From: JBDRLH01 sp043813215
Lineage (GTDB): Bacteria > Patescibacteriota > Minisyncoccia > Minisyncoccales > JAQTPW01
Direction of reading: 5' to 3'
Assembly: GCA_043813215.1 (NCBI GenBank)
Contig: JBDRLH010000025.1
Span: 1-27,514 of the forward strand
Length of the DNA: 27,514 nt
In this document: piece by piece, positions 6,218 to 13,867 of the stretch
Layout of the letters: each line of letters begins with the position of its first letter
Numbering within the stretch: the first letter of the stretch is position 1
Position numbers and translations under genes: made by a program
The notes under the pieces: model-generated
Databases searched by the model: none
Told to the model about the DNA's origin: nothing
What the model saw: the letters and a program-made list of their open reading frames with translations, nothing else

Positions 6218-7925
6218 TATTGCTTGTCGTTTTCTTTAGAGATTCTTCTAAAACCCTTTTTAATTCATCTAAATTGACTTCTTTTCTCTTTATTTTTTCT
6301 CTTATTTCCGGCGCTTGATTGATTTTTTTTTGAGGCGAGAAAGAAACCGGCTCATTTTTTACCGCCTGATCAAGGGAAATAGCGGAAACCTGGGCAGGCT
6401 TTTGAACCGAAGCCTGATTCGGCGCCGGCGCCCGTACATTGCCATTATCTTTATTTTTTATTTTACTCAAGCATGGTTTGCAATAGACCGGTCTCTTGCC
6501 GTCGGGAGGAAAAATGACTTTTGTCCATTTTCCGCAGGCGGCGCACTGAGCGTCATACAAAACAGGATTGTCTTTAAGGGCAGCCCTGTCGGAAGATGGC
6601 GATGTTTTTGCCGAATCTATACCTAGCGTCCATTTGGCGATTTTTTCTTCAACAATATTTCTGGGAGTGCCGTATCTTTCCCTGGAAACCTTGATAATTT
6701 TTTCCTTACTCGAAACGGCGGGCGCGGATAGAGGAGTAAGGGTTTGTGCCGAAAACGGCCTCTCGGCTATGCCGTCAACCATAAGTTTCAAATAAATATT
6801 GTATTTGGCCAGGCTGACCAAGTCTGTTGCCTCAAAATCGGGTAAAAATTCCCTTTCCAGAAATTCAGCATCTTCGGCGCCTATTCTGAACAAAATCATC
6901 GTTCCTACGTTGCCAAAAACCGCATCTCTGACCTGAGTGCTTCTTCCGCCAGTAGCTGTCATTTCTTCTAATTGACCCAGGTATTGATTGGCCAAAACCA
7001 AATCCAGCCTGTATTTCCTGGCTTCGGATAAAATATTAATGAAAGATTGCGTAGCAAAATTCTGAAACTCGTCAACATACAAATAGAAATCTTTTCTTTC
7101 TTCTTCGGACGTATCAACCCGCGACATGGCGGCCAACTGCAGCTTCGTTATGGCCAAAGCTCCCAATAACCGGGAATTATCCTCGCCTACCCGCCCTTTG
7201 GAAATATTGGCAATTAAAATTTTGCTTTCATCCATGGCTTTTCTCATATCAATCAGGGTCTGGACCTGGCCGATGATATTTCTAATTAAGGGGTTGGAAA
7301 TAAATTGGCCGATTTTATTTTGTATGGCAGCAGTGGCTTCGGTTTCATATCTTTGAGTATATCTGGAAAACTCCTGCACCCAGAAAGATTTGACAACCGG
7401 GTCTGAAACTTTATCGACAATTTTTTTGCGATAGTCCGCGTCAGACAGCATCCTATTGATGCCCAATAAGGTTGAACCGGGATATTCCAAAAGAGCTAAA
7501 ATAGAATTATTCAAAATATATTCCATGCGGGCGGACCAAACATCCGGCCAGATTTTTTTAAAAACCCCCATCAGTCCGGCGGCCACCAAATGACGGTGGG
7601 ACTGATCCACTTTTTCCATGACGTTAAAGGCGATCGGAAAATCGGTATCGGCTGGATTAAAATAAATAACATCGTTGACTCTGGAGGAAGGAATAAAATC
7701 CAAAAGCTTTTCCGCCGTTTCGCCGTGCGGATCTATGTAAGCCACCCCTTTACCGCTCTTAATGTCCTGTACGGCCATTGTCTCCAAAAGATTGGTCTTG
7801 CCCATGCCGGTTTTACCCAAAACATAAATATGCCTTCGCCTGTCATCAATTTTTATGCCAAACTTTTTCTTTTGGTTTCGGAAAGTGGTTTCTGCGAAAT
7901 AATTTATTTCTGAACTTTTCTCCAT
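6195..7925 (-). CDS. VirD4/TraD-like type IV secretion coupling ATPase with C-terminal zinc ribbon
   Basis: The 576-aa protein is a RecA-fold DNA-translocase-type ATPase. Walker A is GKTGMGKT (37-44) and Walker B is LYVDEFQNF (about 281-289). In between are IDPHGE, the QLVE-like AGLMGVFKKIW region and ILIANISKGRVGEDNSRLLG; RDAVFGNVGTMILFRIGAEDAEF follows Walker B as in VirD4/TraG proteins. Residues about 456-487 form a zinc ribbon with two CxxC pairs (CAACGK and YCKPC), and the tail is basic and coiled-coil-like. There is no N-terminal membrane segment; the gene just upstream (7960-9300) encodes a Trp-rich membrane protein that could supply the anchor. In CPR genomes such ATPases are common outside conjugative elements. 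Likely role: DNA or protein movement at the membrane, mechanism unknown. Confidence 0.85.
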   Translation of the reverse strand: MEKSSEINYFAETTFRNQKKKFGIKIDDRRRHIYVLGKTGMGKTNLLETMAVQDIKSGKGVAYIDPHGETAEKLLDFIPSSRVNDVIYFNPADTDFPIAFNVMEKVDQSHRHLVAAGLMGVFKKIWPDVWSARMEYILNNSILALLEYPGSTLLGINRMLSDADYRKKIVDKVSDPVVKSFWVQEFSRYTQRYETEATAAIQNKIGQFISNPLIRNIIGQVQTLIDMRKAMDESKILIANISKGRVGEDNSRLLGALAITKLQLAAMSRVDTSEEERKDFYLYVDEFQNFATQSFINILSEARKYRLDLVLANQYLGQLEEMTATGGRSTQVRDAVFGNVGTMILFRIGAEDAEFLEREFLPDFEATDLVSLAKYNIYLKLMVDGIAERPFSAQTLTPLSAPAVSSKEKIIKVSRERYGTPRNIVEEKIAKWTLGIDSAKTSPSSDRAALKDNPVLYDAQCAACGKWTKVIFPPDGKRPVYCKPCLSKIKNKDNGNVRAPAPNQASVQKPAQVSAISLDQAVKNEPVSFSPQKKINQAPEIREKIKRKEVNLDELKRVLEESLKKTTSNNEDTKGV

Positions 7926-7959
7926 GTGTTTATTATATAAAAACGGTGAAACAAGAGGA

Positions 7960-9300
7960 TTATTTATTTAATAAATCAGGCGCCGGACCCTTTTTGGCAT
8001 CAATCCTGGAAACACCGGGGACTGGCGAAACGATCCAAGACGGGAAATGAAACAAAGACGCCACTTCTTCGGTATTCAGCATAAAAGTCCCGCCCGGTTC
8101 CGGAAAATAAGGGGAAAGCCTGTCTACATATTGTCTGAAAAGCCTCCTTCTCCTCATATAATATCTGCGCGGGCGGAGCGCATCTATCGGCCAGAACCAG
8201 TGCTGATGGATTTTTGTTATGGTCTTGCCGGTCGGAAACATTGAATTCATATTCATTGTTTCGTATTGACTGAAAAAAGAAAAAGCCAGTCTGAAATTGG
8301 GTTTGTACCAAACACTCTTTTTCCCCAAGTAAATAAATCTTATATAGGTTGTAAATAATAATTTTGACATTTTTCGCTCAATGGCCGTAACAATATCTTT
8401 TTCACCGGGAGTCAGCCTCATTTCAGGAGGGAAGGCCTCCTCTTTTACTTCTTCCTCTTCTCCCGGAATTTTTCCTGTAAAAAAGAGGTCGGCCGCTTCT
8501 TGGGCCATTGGTTTTGCTTGTGGTTTTTCCTTCCGTTTGGCTAATTTATCTCTAAACTCTTCCCCTTTTTTTAACCACTCTCCCACACTCTGGCCCTTCT
8601 CATTAGAAGTCGGCTCAATCCCGAATTGAAACCAAAGCTGCTCTTCGGGTTTTATTTTAGCCAATGCCTCCAAAAGCGCCGAGACCGGATCTACTCTTTT
8701 TTCCTCTAAAGCCTCGCTCTCCGTCTCAAATGTGGTGTAGGTTTTAATCGGATACCAATCTTCCCGTATTGGTTCATAACTAGAACCGAAAAGATCCCAC
8801 TCTTTATTGGGTATGTCGTGCGGAACTAATTTTGTATAATCCTCGGCTTGGGTGATTTCGGCTTCGGGAAATTGAGAATAAATAGCCGCCTCAACGGCAT
8901 CTTTGTAGGCCTTGTGGATTCTTATATAAAAATGGATTTCACCGCCCAAAGAAACGATCTCCAGTGAAATAGAGGTTTGAAGCTGGCCGTCTATCCAATA
9001 TTCCCACCAGTCGGGCGGATGATAAATTATCGCATGTATGGAATTCATCACTTCCTCCATCGCTCTGATCGGTTTTAAATTATCCCTGGGAATTTTTATT
9101 TCAAATAAAGTGGGCCTATAAACCTTATTCAGCCAGATATCCACCCTCCACCAATGCCAAAGAAATAAAAAAGGCTTCCAAAGAATAAAAGGAAGCGGAA
9201 CCCACCACCAATCTTTTAAAAATCTCCACGCAGGCAAAAGTATCGGAGACAAATACCCCCCTATATTGTTTAATAAGTCTGCTACTTCCGGTGGCAACAT
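7960..9300 (-). CDS. Conserved-type membrane protein paired with the VirD4-like ATPase
   Basis: I recognise this only as a CPR-type protein that accompanies VirD4-like ATPases; no biochemical function is known to me. The 446-aa product begins with a Trp-rich hydrophobic stretch (about residues 16-55, including WWWVPLPFILWKPFLFLWHWW) that could form one or two membrane helices. A soluble alpha/beta part follows (about 60-210: YRPTLFEIKIPRDN, MNSIHAIIYHP, SLGGEIHFYIRI, AAIYSQFPEAEI), then a charged lysine/glutamate-rich linker (about 230-300), then a second alpha/beta part (FTTYIRFIYLGKK, AFSFFSQYETMNMNS). Near the C-terminus is FMLNTEEVASLFHFPS, reminiscent of the end of VirB4/HerA-associated proteins. 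It sits 34 bp upstream of the ATPase gene and 21 bp downstream of the sigma4-HARE gene, in the same operon. Confidence 0.8.
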   Translation of the reverse strand: MLPPEVADLLNNIGGYLSPILLPAWRFLKDWWWVPLPFILWKPFLFLWHWWRVDIWLNKVYRPTLFEIKIPRDNLKPIRAMEEVMNSIHAIIYHPPDWWEYWIDGQLQTSISLEIVSLGGEIHFYIRIHKAYKDAVEAAIYSQFPEAEITQAEDYTKLVPHDIPNKEWDLFGSSYEPIREDWYPIKTYTTFETESEALEEKRVDPVSALLEALAKIKPEEQLWFQFGIEPTSNEKGQSVGEWLKKGEEFRDKLAKRKEKPQAKPMAQEAADLFFTGKIPGEEEEVKEEAFPPEMRLTPGEKDIVTAIERKMSKLLFTTYIRFIYLGKKSVWYKPNFRLAFSFFSQYETMNMNSMFPTGKTITKIHQHWFWPIDALRPRRYYMRRRRLFRQYVDRLSPYFPEPGGTFMLNTEEVASLFHFPSWIVSPVPGVSRIDAKKGPAPDLLNK

Positions 9301-9321
9301 AAAATTTTAGCCGTCTTTTTG

Positions 9322-10296
9322 TTAAATTTCGCGAACCGTATATTTGCCTTGATTGTTTCTCAAAAAATAATCTTTATTGCTCAAGTTAAGCAAAATTGTG
9401 TTTTCTTTTACCATTCTCTGCTTTAAAACTTGATTTAAAACCTCTTCCTTTGTCAGAGGTTTTTTAGATTCTTTCAAAACCGTGGAAATAACATCTTTTA
9501 CCTGCCCGGGGGCGTAGCCCCATTCCGAAAGGGCGTAAATGCCCCTGCCAACCAGAACAAAACGCGAATCTCTGATTAATTCATTGTGAACGGTTTGAAC
9601 CAGAGCTCCATTGATTTGCCTTGTCACTTCCGTAAAATGAAGTGGTTTCCCCGTTTTTTTGAAAGCCAAATAAGCTTTATCTTTGACTCCCTTGGGATTG
9701 ATTTCCGGCCAGTCTTTTAAGCCGAATAAATTTTCAGAATTTTTCTGGATTTTTTTAGAAATTTCCAAATATGAAATCAGAGAGGCCTCATCAACCGGCT
9801 GGAAAGCTTTTAGTTCTTTAAATTGCAACGGTCTTTTAATCTCTTTTAATTTATTAAAAAGAGTACTTATTGTTTTTTGCGCCAGATTTAAGCAATTTTT
9901 GTCAATTAACCAAAGCGGATAGAAGTCTTCGCTTTCGCCCAACCTAATAAAGTTATTATTCAACGATAAAAGAAAATAAACCTGCGCCGATTGCTTGGTA
10001 CCTCCAAGATCTTTTAATAAATTTATTTCTCTTTTTAACCCGCCGTGCTTTTTGAAATAATCGCTAAAGCTCTGAAAAACATCCTGGTAATTTTTTATCT
10101 CCGGCCTTATTTTTTCCAATCCGCCTTCTTCAATCTGGCGGACCCTCTCGCGGGTAATGCCAAAACTGTCGCCAACGGCCTCTAGCGTTTCTCTTTCTCC
10201 GGTTTCCAAACCAAATCTACGCAAAACCACGCTCTTTGCTCTGGGAGGTAAATTAGAAAGTAAATTAGAACATATTTTTGCGTAGTTTTTATTCAT
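9322..10296 (-). CDS. Sigma-70 region 4 / HARE-HTH fusion protein, putative transcription regulator
   Basis: Residues about 12-63 closely match the sigma-70 region 4 helix-turn-helix that reads the -35 box: LPPRAKSVVLRRFGL, then EAVGDSFGITRERVRQIEEGGLEKIRP. No region 2 is present, so the protein cannot melt a -10 box like a normal sigma factor. Residues about 200-268 match the HARE-HTH winged-helix domain (AYLAFKKTGKPLHFTEVTRQI ... LVGRGIYALSEWG), the domain that forms the delta subunit (RpoE) of Firmicutes RNA polymerase. A further winged-helix-like unit ends the protein (KKPLTKEEVLNQVLK ... NNQGKYTV) and another may lie at 85-180. It probably binds promoter DNA and/or RNA polymerase; target unknown. 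It is the first gene of the long operon, with its own promoter at 10348-10376 overlapping the secF stop. Confidence 0.87.
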   Translation of the reverse strand: MNKNYAKICSNLLSNLPPRAKSVVLRRFGLETGERETLEAVGDSFGITRERVRQIEEGGLEKIRPEIKNYQDVFQSFSDYFKKHGGLKREINLLKDLGGTKQSAQVYFLLSLNNNFIRLGESEDFYPLWLIDKNCLNLAQKTISTLFNKLKEIKRPLQFKELKAFQPVDEASLISYLEISKKIQKNSENLFGLKDWPEINPKGVKDKAYLAFKKTGKPLHFTEVTRQINGALVQTVHNELIRDSRFVLVGRGIYALSEWGYAPGQVKDVISTVLKESKKPLTKEEVLNQVLKQRMVKENTILLNLSNKDYFLRNNQGKYTVREI

Positions 10297-10347
10297 AATT
10301 CTTAATTCTCTGGGTTAGAAATTATAAAAGTAATTCACTATTTGATT

Positions 10348-10376
10348 ATTAAATCATTTTTGAATATGTTTGTCAA
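10348..10376 (-). promoter_or_regulatory. Promoter of the sigma4-HARE/ATPase/pgk operon
   Basis: On the minus strand a consensus TTGACA (10371-10376) and TTTAAT (10348-10353) are 17 bp apart. The predicted start near 10341 leaves a leader of about 45 nt. The -35 box overlaps the TGA stop of secF (10373-10375), so this operon is set off from secDF only by its own promoter; readthrough is possible since no terminator hairpin is seen between them. Confidence 0.65.
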
Positions 10377-11257
10377 GCTTTCTTGCGATTTCCCAGCCAG
10401 CTGACCAAGACGGGACCAGCCAAAAATATGGACGAATAAAGGCCGGCCAAAAGCCCCAACATTAAAGCCAGGGCAAAATATTTTAAAGTTTCTCCGCCCA
10501 AGAGGTAAATAAATGCCAGCGGGAACAAAGTCGTTAAAGAAGTATTAAGCTGGCGGATTATAGTCTGCTTTATCGCGTTGTTTACAACGTCTTCAAAAGA
10601 AACAGACAACCTTTTTGAGAGATTTTCCCTTATTCTGTCAAAGACTACCACCACGTTATTTATGGCATATCCCAGAACGGTCAGCAGGGCGACGATTATC
10701 GGGATGGTTATCTGGACCCCATAAAGCTTGCCCAGGACCGAAAAAACGCCCAAAGGTATCAAAATATCGTGAAAAAGGATAAAAAATGTGGCCATGCCAT
10801 ACCGCCACGATTTGACGGGAAAGGATACTTTTCTGAAAGCGAAAATAATATACAAAACCATCGCCAAAAGAGACAAGGCTATAACCTTGGCGGTTTTACT
10901 CTTTAATTCCATGCCAACGGAAGGGCCGATTGATTCAAATCTTTTTTCTGTGACATTACCCAATTTCAGGATAATTTCCTGGCGAACATTTTCGTCTATA
11001 TTTTTCATTCTTAAAATAACCCCTTTCTCGCCGGTAGGCTGTACGGAAAATTCTCCCAAATCCGAATCGGAAATCTTTTGTCTGATTTCTTGATTAGATG
11101 GTCTTTGATCCATATAATCTACTTCCAGAATACTCCCGCCCGTAAAATCAATTCCGGGTTTTAAGCCGAACAGAAAAAAAGACATTGCGCTAGCCACAAT
11201 TAAAATTCCCGTAAAAATATAGTAAATTTTTTTATATTTAATAAAGTTAAAAGTCAT
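10373..11257 (-). CDS. secF: Protein translocase subunit SecF
   Basis: SecF with SecD uses the proton gradient to pull exported proteins out of the SecYEG channel. The 294-aa product has a first membrane helix (about 10-28), the periplasmic start KPGIDFTGGSILEV, then five further helices with the conserved YAINNVVVVFDRIRENL segment (TM4-5 region) and the C-terminal GGETLKYFALALMLGLLAG. Length is typical. I chose the ATG at 11257, two bases after the secD TAA, because a GGAAA lies at the right distance and MTFNFIKYKK is a normal SecF start. An in-frame ATG at 11275 would add six residues and overlap secD. It is the last gene of the histidine phosphatase-to-secDF operon. Confidence 0.95.
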   Translation of the reverse strand: MTFNFIKYKKIYYIFTGILIVASAMSFFLFGLKPGIDFTGGSILEVDYMDQRPSNQEIRQKISDSDLGEFSVQPTGEKGVILRMKNIDENVRQEIILKLGNVTEKRFESIGPSVGMELKSKTAKVIALSLLAMVLYIIFAFRKVSFPVKSWRYGMATFFILFHDILIPLGVFSVLGKLYGVQITIPIIVALLTVLGYAINNVVVVFDRIRENLSKRLSVSFEDVVNNAIKQTIIRQLNTSLTTLFPLAFIYLLGGETLKYFALALMLGLLAGLYSSIFLAGPVLVSWLGNRKKA

Positions 11258-11259
11258 AT

Positions 11260-12609
11260 TTATTTCCAAAGCCATTTTATGTTTTCTAACTTCCCTCCTT
11301 CAAACAGCCTCATAAAGTTTTTGGTAATCACCAAGGCAGAAAACATTGAGAGCAAAACTCCGATGCTTAAAGTCATGGCAAAACCTTTTATAAAACTCGT
11401 ACCCAGGGCGAATAAAATAAACGCCACAATCAAAGTTGTCAGATTTCCGTCGCGGATAGCCGGCCAAGCTCTTTTGAATCCTTCTTCCAAAGAAACAGAA
11501 AAATCTTTTTGCTGATTTAATTCTTCTCTCATTCTGGAAAAAATAAGAACGTTGGCGTCAACCGCCATGCCAATTGACAGAATAAAACCGCCGATTCCGG
11601 CCAAAGTCATGGTTACCGATATCATTTTAAAGAAAGCCAAGACGAGCAAAACATAGATTACCAAGACGAGAGAGGCCATGATTCCCGGCAGCCTGTAAAA
11701 AATTATCATAAAAATAATCACCGCCAAAAAACCGTATAACCCGGCTTTTAAGGATTGGCTGAGGGAAATTTTTCCCAAAGTCGGACCGACGGTTTGCTGG
11801 GAAATCAGAGAAATCGGCACGGGCAGAGCGCCGGCATTCAAATTTCTGGCCAATTCTTTGGTTTCTTCTACCGTAAAACTGCCTGAAATTTGAGCTTTAC
11901 CTCCGGAAATAGCTTCGTCCACCCTGGGGGCTGAAATCAACTGGCCGTCAATATAAATGGCTAAAATTTTACCTACATTTTTTGCGGTCAGCTCTTCAAA
12001 AATTTTCGCTCCTTCGTCGTCGAATTCAATGGAAACCAAGGGATTATAAGTGGTTTGATCAAAACCCACTTCGGCTCTCTTTAGATATTTTCCGGTTAAA
12101 TTTGTCGCCAAAAAAGGATCTTCTATGGTTCCGGTGGCATTTCCCTTGGCAATCTTCTGGTTATTTTCCGCTATTTCTTGGGCATTTTCTTTTTCCTCTT
12201 TGAATTCCAAAAAAGGAGTCTGGCCTATCGTCTCAATGGCCTGAGAGACATTAAAAACCCCGGCCAGCTCGACAATTAATTTTTCTCCCTGTACCTGAAC
12301 AACGGGTTCGGAAATCCCAAAAAGATTAACCCTTCTTTCAATGACGTCGCGAAGTCCTTCCATGGCGCTAGTCTTATCTGCAACCGGCACATTGGATAAA
12401 TCCGCCTGATATTGCAGTTGCGCGCCTCCCTGCAAATCAAGGCCAAGCTTAAAGGGTTTTTCCCAAAAATGAGGCAATTTTAAGTTTAATTTATTGTTTA
12501 AAAAATCAACTCCGAGATCAACATATTTCGGATAGACAAAACTCCCCGCCAAAAAAGCAAGAATAATTATCAGAATAATATTTATCCAAATTTTCTTTTT
12601 GTCAGGCAT
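11260..12609 (-). CDS. secD: Protein translocase subunit SecD
   Basis: The roughly 449-aa protein has an N-terminal membrane helix, the SecD hallmark LGLDLQGGAQLQYQAD (about 52-67), a periplasmic P1 region (MEGLRDVIERRVNLFGISEPVVQVQGEKLIVELAGV), and a membrane block of five helices with GGFILSIGMAVDANVLIFSRMREEL carrying the conserved Asp used in proton flow. It is shorter than E. coli SecD (615 aa), as in Gram-positive and CPR forms. I prefer the ATG at 12609 (MPDKKKIW); a GTG at 12627 in frame would add six residues without a ribosome binding site. It is 2 bp upstream of secF and follows the ASCH gene after about 40 bp, so transcription with the nucleotide-related genes upstream is likely. 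Confidence 0.95.
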   Translation of the reverse strand: MPDKKKIWINIILIIILAFLAGSFVYPKYVDLGVDFLNNKLNLKLPHFWEKPFKLGLDLQGGAQLQYQADLSNVPVADKTSAMEGLRDVIERRVNLFGISEPVVQVQGEKLIVELAGVFNVSQAIETIGQTPFLEFKEEKENAQEIAENNQKIAKGNATGTIEDPFLATNLTGKYLKRAEVGFDQTTYNPLVSIEFDDEGAKIFEELTAKNVGKILAIYIDGQLISAPRVDEAISGGKAQISGSFTVEETKELARNLNAGALPVPISLISQQTVGPTLGKISLSQSLKAGLYGFLAVIIFMIIFYRLPGIMASLVLVIYVLLVLAFFKMISVTMTLAGIGGFILSIGMAVDANVLIFSRMREELNQQKDFSVSLEEGFKRAWPAIRDGNLTTLIVAFILFALGTSFIKGFAMTLSIGVLLSMFSALVITKNFMRLFEGGKLENIKWLWK

Positions 12610-12650
12610 GTCTTTTGACAATAACACGATCTTAAACTTTCTTCAATGGC

Positions 12651-13004
12651 TTACTCCAGCTCAAACGCTATCAGGCCATATTTTTTGATCTTTTTATGAT
12701 AATCGGGAAAACTGTAGCAAATTTTCTCCAAATCAGCCAAAGATTTTGCCGAAGGGATTATTTCCCCTACTCTATACTTTCCCAAAACATCTTTTATGGT
12801 TTTGAAAATCTTTACTCTTTTTACTCTTTTTTTAATTTTTTCTTTGCCGCAAACTAAAAAAAGGCAATCACCCTTCTTGATATCCCTGAATTTTCTTGTA
12901 GCGGCCCTTGTTTCGACCTTCTTCGTCCCGTCTTTTATCGCTTTAAAAATATCCCGGTTCTTTGCCCTGAATCTCAATTGTTTTGGTTTATTTTTTTTAT
13001 CCAT
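12651..13004 (-). CDS. ASCH-domain protein
   Basis: The 117-aa protein resembles small ASCH domains, a beta-barrel fold related to PUA that is thought to bind RNA or act on nucleosides. Features that fit are the opening LRFRAKNRDIFKAIKDGTKKVETRA, the strand RDIKKGDCLFLVCGKE, and the ending DYHKKIKKYGLIAFEL, which matches the FP-x-Y-x-x-x-I-x-x-x-G-x-x-A-x-x-L ending common in bacterial ASCH proteins. It is very rich in lysine (pI clearly basic), consistent with nucleic-acid contact. The ATG follows the TAG of the NUDIX gene with no gap, and a GGAG within the end of that gene is correctly placed as its ribosome binding site. Some ASCH proteins are amidohydrolases of modified cytidines; nothing here proves that activity. 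Confidence 0.78.
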   Translation of the reverse strand: MDKKNKPKQLRFRAKNRDIFKAIKDGTKKVETRAATRKFRDIKKGDCLFLVCGKEKIKKRVKRVKIFKTIKDVLGKYRVGEIIPSAKSLADLEKICYSFPDYHKKIKKYGLIAFELE

Positions 13005-13490
13005 CTATATCTCCTCAACCTCTTTTAATTCTTGCTTCAGAACATTGTCTAATTTATCAAAAAGAAAATCTCCCCTGAATTTTTTATTTCCAAGAAACAA
13101 AGGATACCAATATTTGTCGTCAGACCACATTTCTTGAAAATTGAGCTCATCTTGACCAAACCATTGCGGCTTCATTTCTTCGGTTTCCTTCGGCTCTCCT
13201 GAAAAAATTTCAGAACGAAAAATATTAACTTCCATTATTTCTGATTTATCTTCCCAATGAAAATCAATAACTCCGATTTTAGCCAATCCTAAAACCTTCA
13301 CACCTGCTTCCTCGCGGACCTCTCTTTTTACCGCTTCCTCCATTGTCTCGCCGGCCAAAACTTTTCCGCCAAACCCATTCCATCTCCCCTTTCCAAAACC
13401 ACGCTTTTTCATACCAAGCAGTATTTTGCCATTTTGCAAAATTAAACAAAGGGTTGTCACGATTTTTTCATTTTCCATAGTCTCTAACAT
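13005..13490 (-). CDS. MTH1/NUDT1-like NUDIX hydrolase, probable 8-oxo-dGTP diphosphatase
   Basis: The protein cleanses the nucleotide pool by hydrolysing oxidised purine triphosphates, if the family inference holds. Counting from the GTG at 13493, the NUDIX box GX5EX7REUXEEXGU runs G43 to V65 with E49, R57, E58, E61 and E62 all present. The stretch MKKRGFGKGRWNGFGGKV is nearly the same as in human MTH1, and the substrate-contact residues of MTH1 (N33, W117, D119, D120) correspond to N39, W123, D125 and D126 at a constant offset, so there are no gaps over that span. Length (161-162 aa) also matches MTH1 (156). The likely start is the ATG at 13490, whose A overlaps the HIT gene stop (TGATG). 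ASCH follows directly. Confidence 0.94.
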   Translation of the reverse strand: MLETMENEKIVTTLCLILQNGKILLGMKKRGFGKGRWNGFGGKVLAGETMEEAVKREVREEAGVKVLGLAKIGVIDFHWEDKSEIMEVNIFRSEIFSGEPKETEEMKPQWFGQDELNFQEMWSDDKYWYPLFLGNKKFRGDFLFDKLDNVLKQELKEVEEI

Positions 13491-13867
13491 CACTTGAACA
13501 CTAGATTTTTCTTTATTTTTTTAGCGAGAGAAAAATCTTTTAGAATCTTAGGGCCGTACTGGAAAAGATCAAAACCCTGTTCTTTATGCCGGGGAACTAA
13601 ATGCCAGTGGACATGATTGGCTTCATCCATATAAATTAAATAAACTTTTTTAATTTTCAGGGTTTTTAATAAAGCGTTTCTTGCCGCAAAGACCGTATCC
13701 ATCAAATAATCGTAATCTCTGTCCGGCAATAAGCTTAAATCGGGAACTTCTTTCTTCCAAACTATAACAATATGGCCCCTGGCGATATAATTTTTTGCCA
13801 AACAAACATATAAATGCTGGTCATTATAGATAATTGATTTTTTTAGCGGTCTTGGAAGCATGCTCAT
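13490..13867 (-). CDS. HIT-family nucleotide hydrolase/transferase
   Basis: The 125-aa protein carries the histidine triad H85-V-H87-W-H89 followed by LVPR, the catalytic signature of HIT proteins, which split phosphoramidate or pyrophosphate bonds in adenosine nucleotides (AMP-lysine, Ap4A and similar). The upstream core strands (HIVIVWKKEVPDLSLL, KVYLIYMDEANHVHWHLVPR) fit the fold. The spelling HVHWHLVPR resembles Fhit/GalT-like branches more than Hint, but the branch is not certain. The ATG overlaps the stop of the histidine phosphatase (ATGA) and the stop overlaps the NUDIX ATG, so the three genes are translationally coupled. Together they suggest nucleotide-waste handling. Confidence 0.92.
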   Translation of the reverse strand: MSMLPRPLKKSIIYNDQHLYVCLAKNYIARGHIVIVWKKEVPDLSLLPDRDYDYLMDTVFAARNALLKTLKIKKVYLIYMDEANHVHWHLVPRHKEQGFDLFQYGPKILKDFSLAKKIKKNLVFK

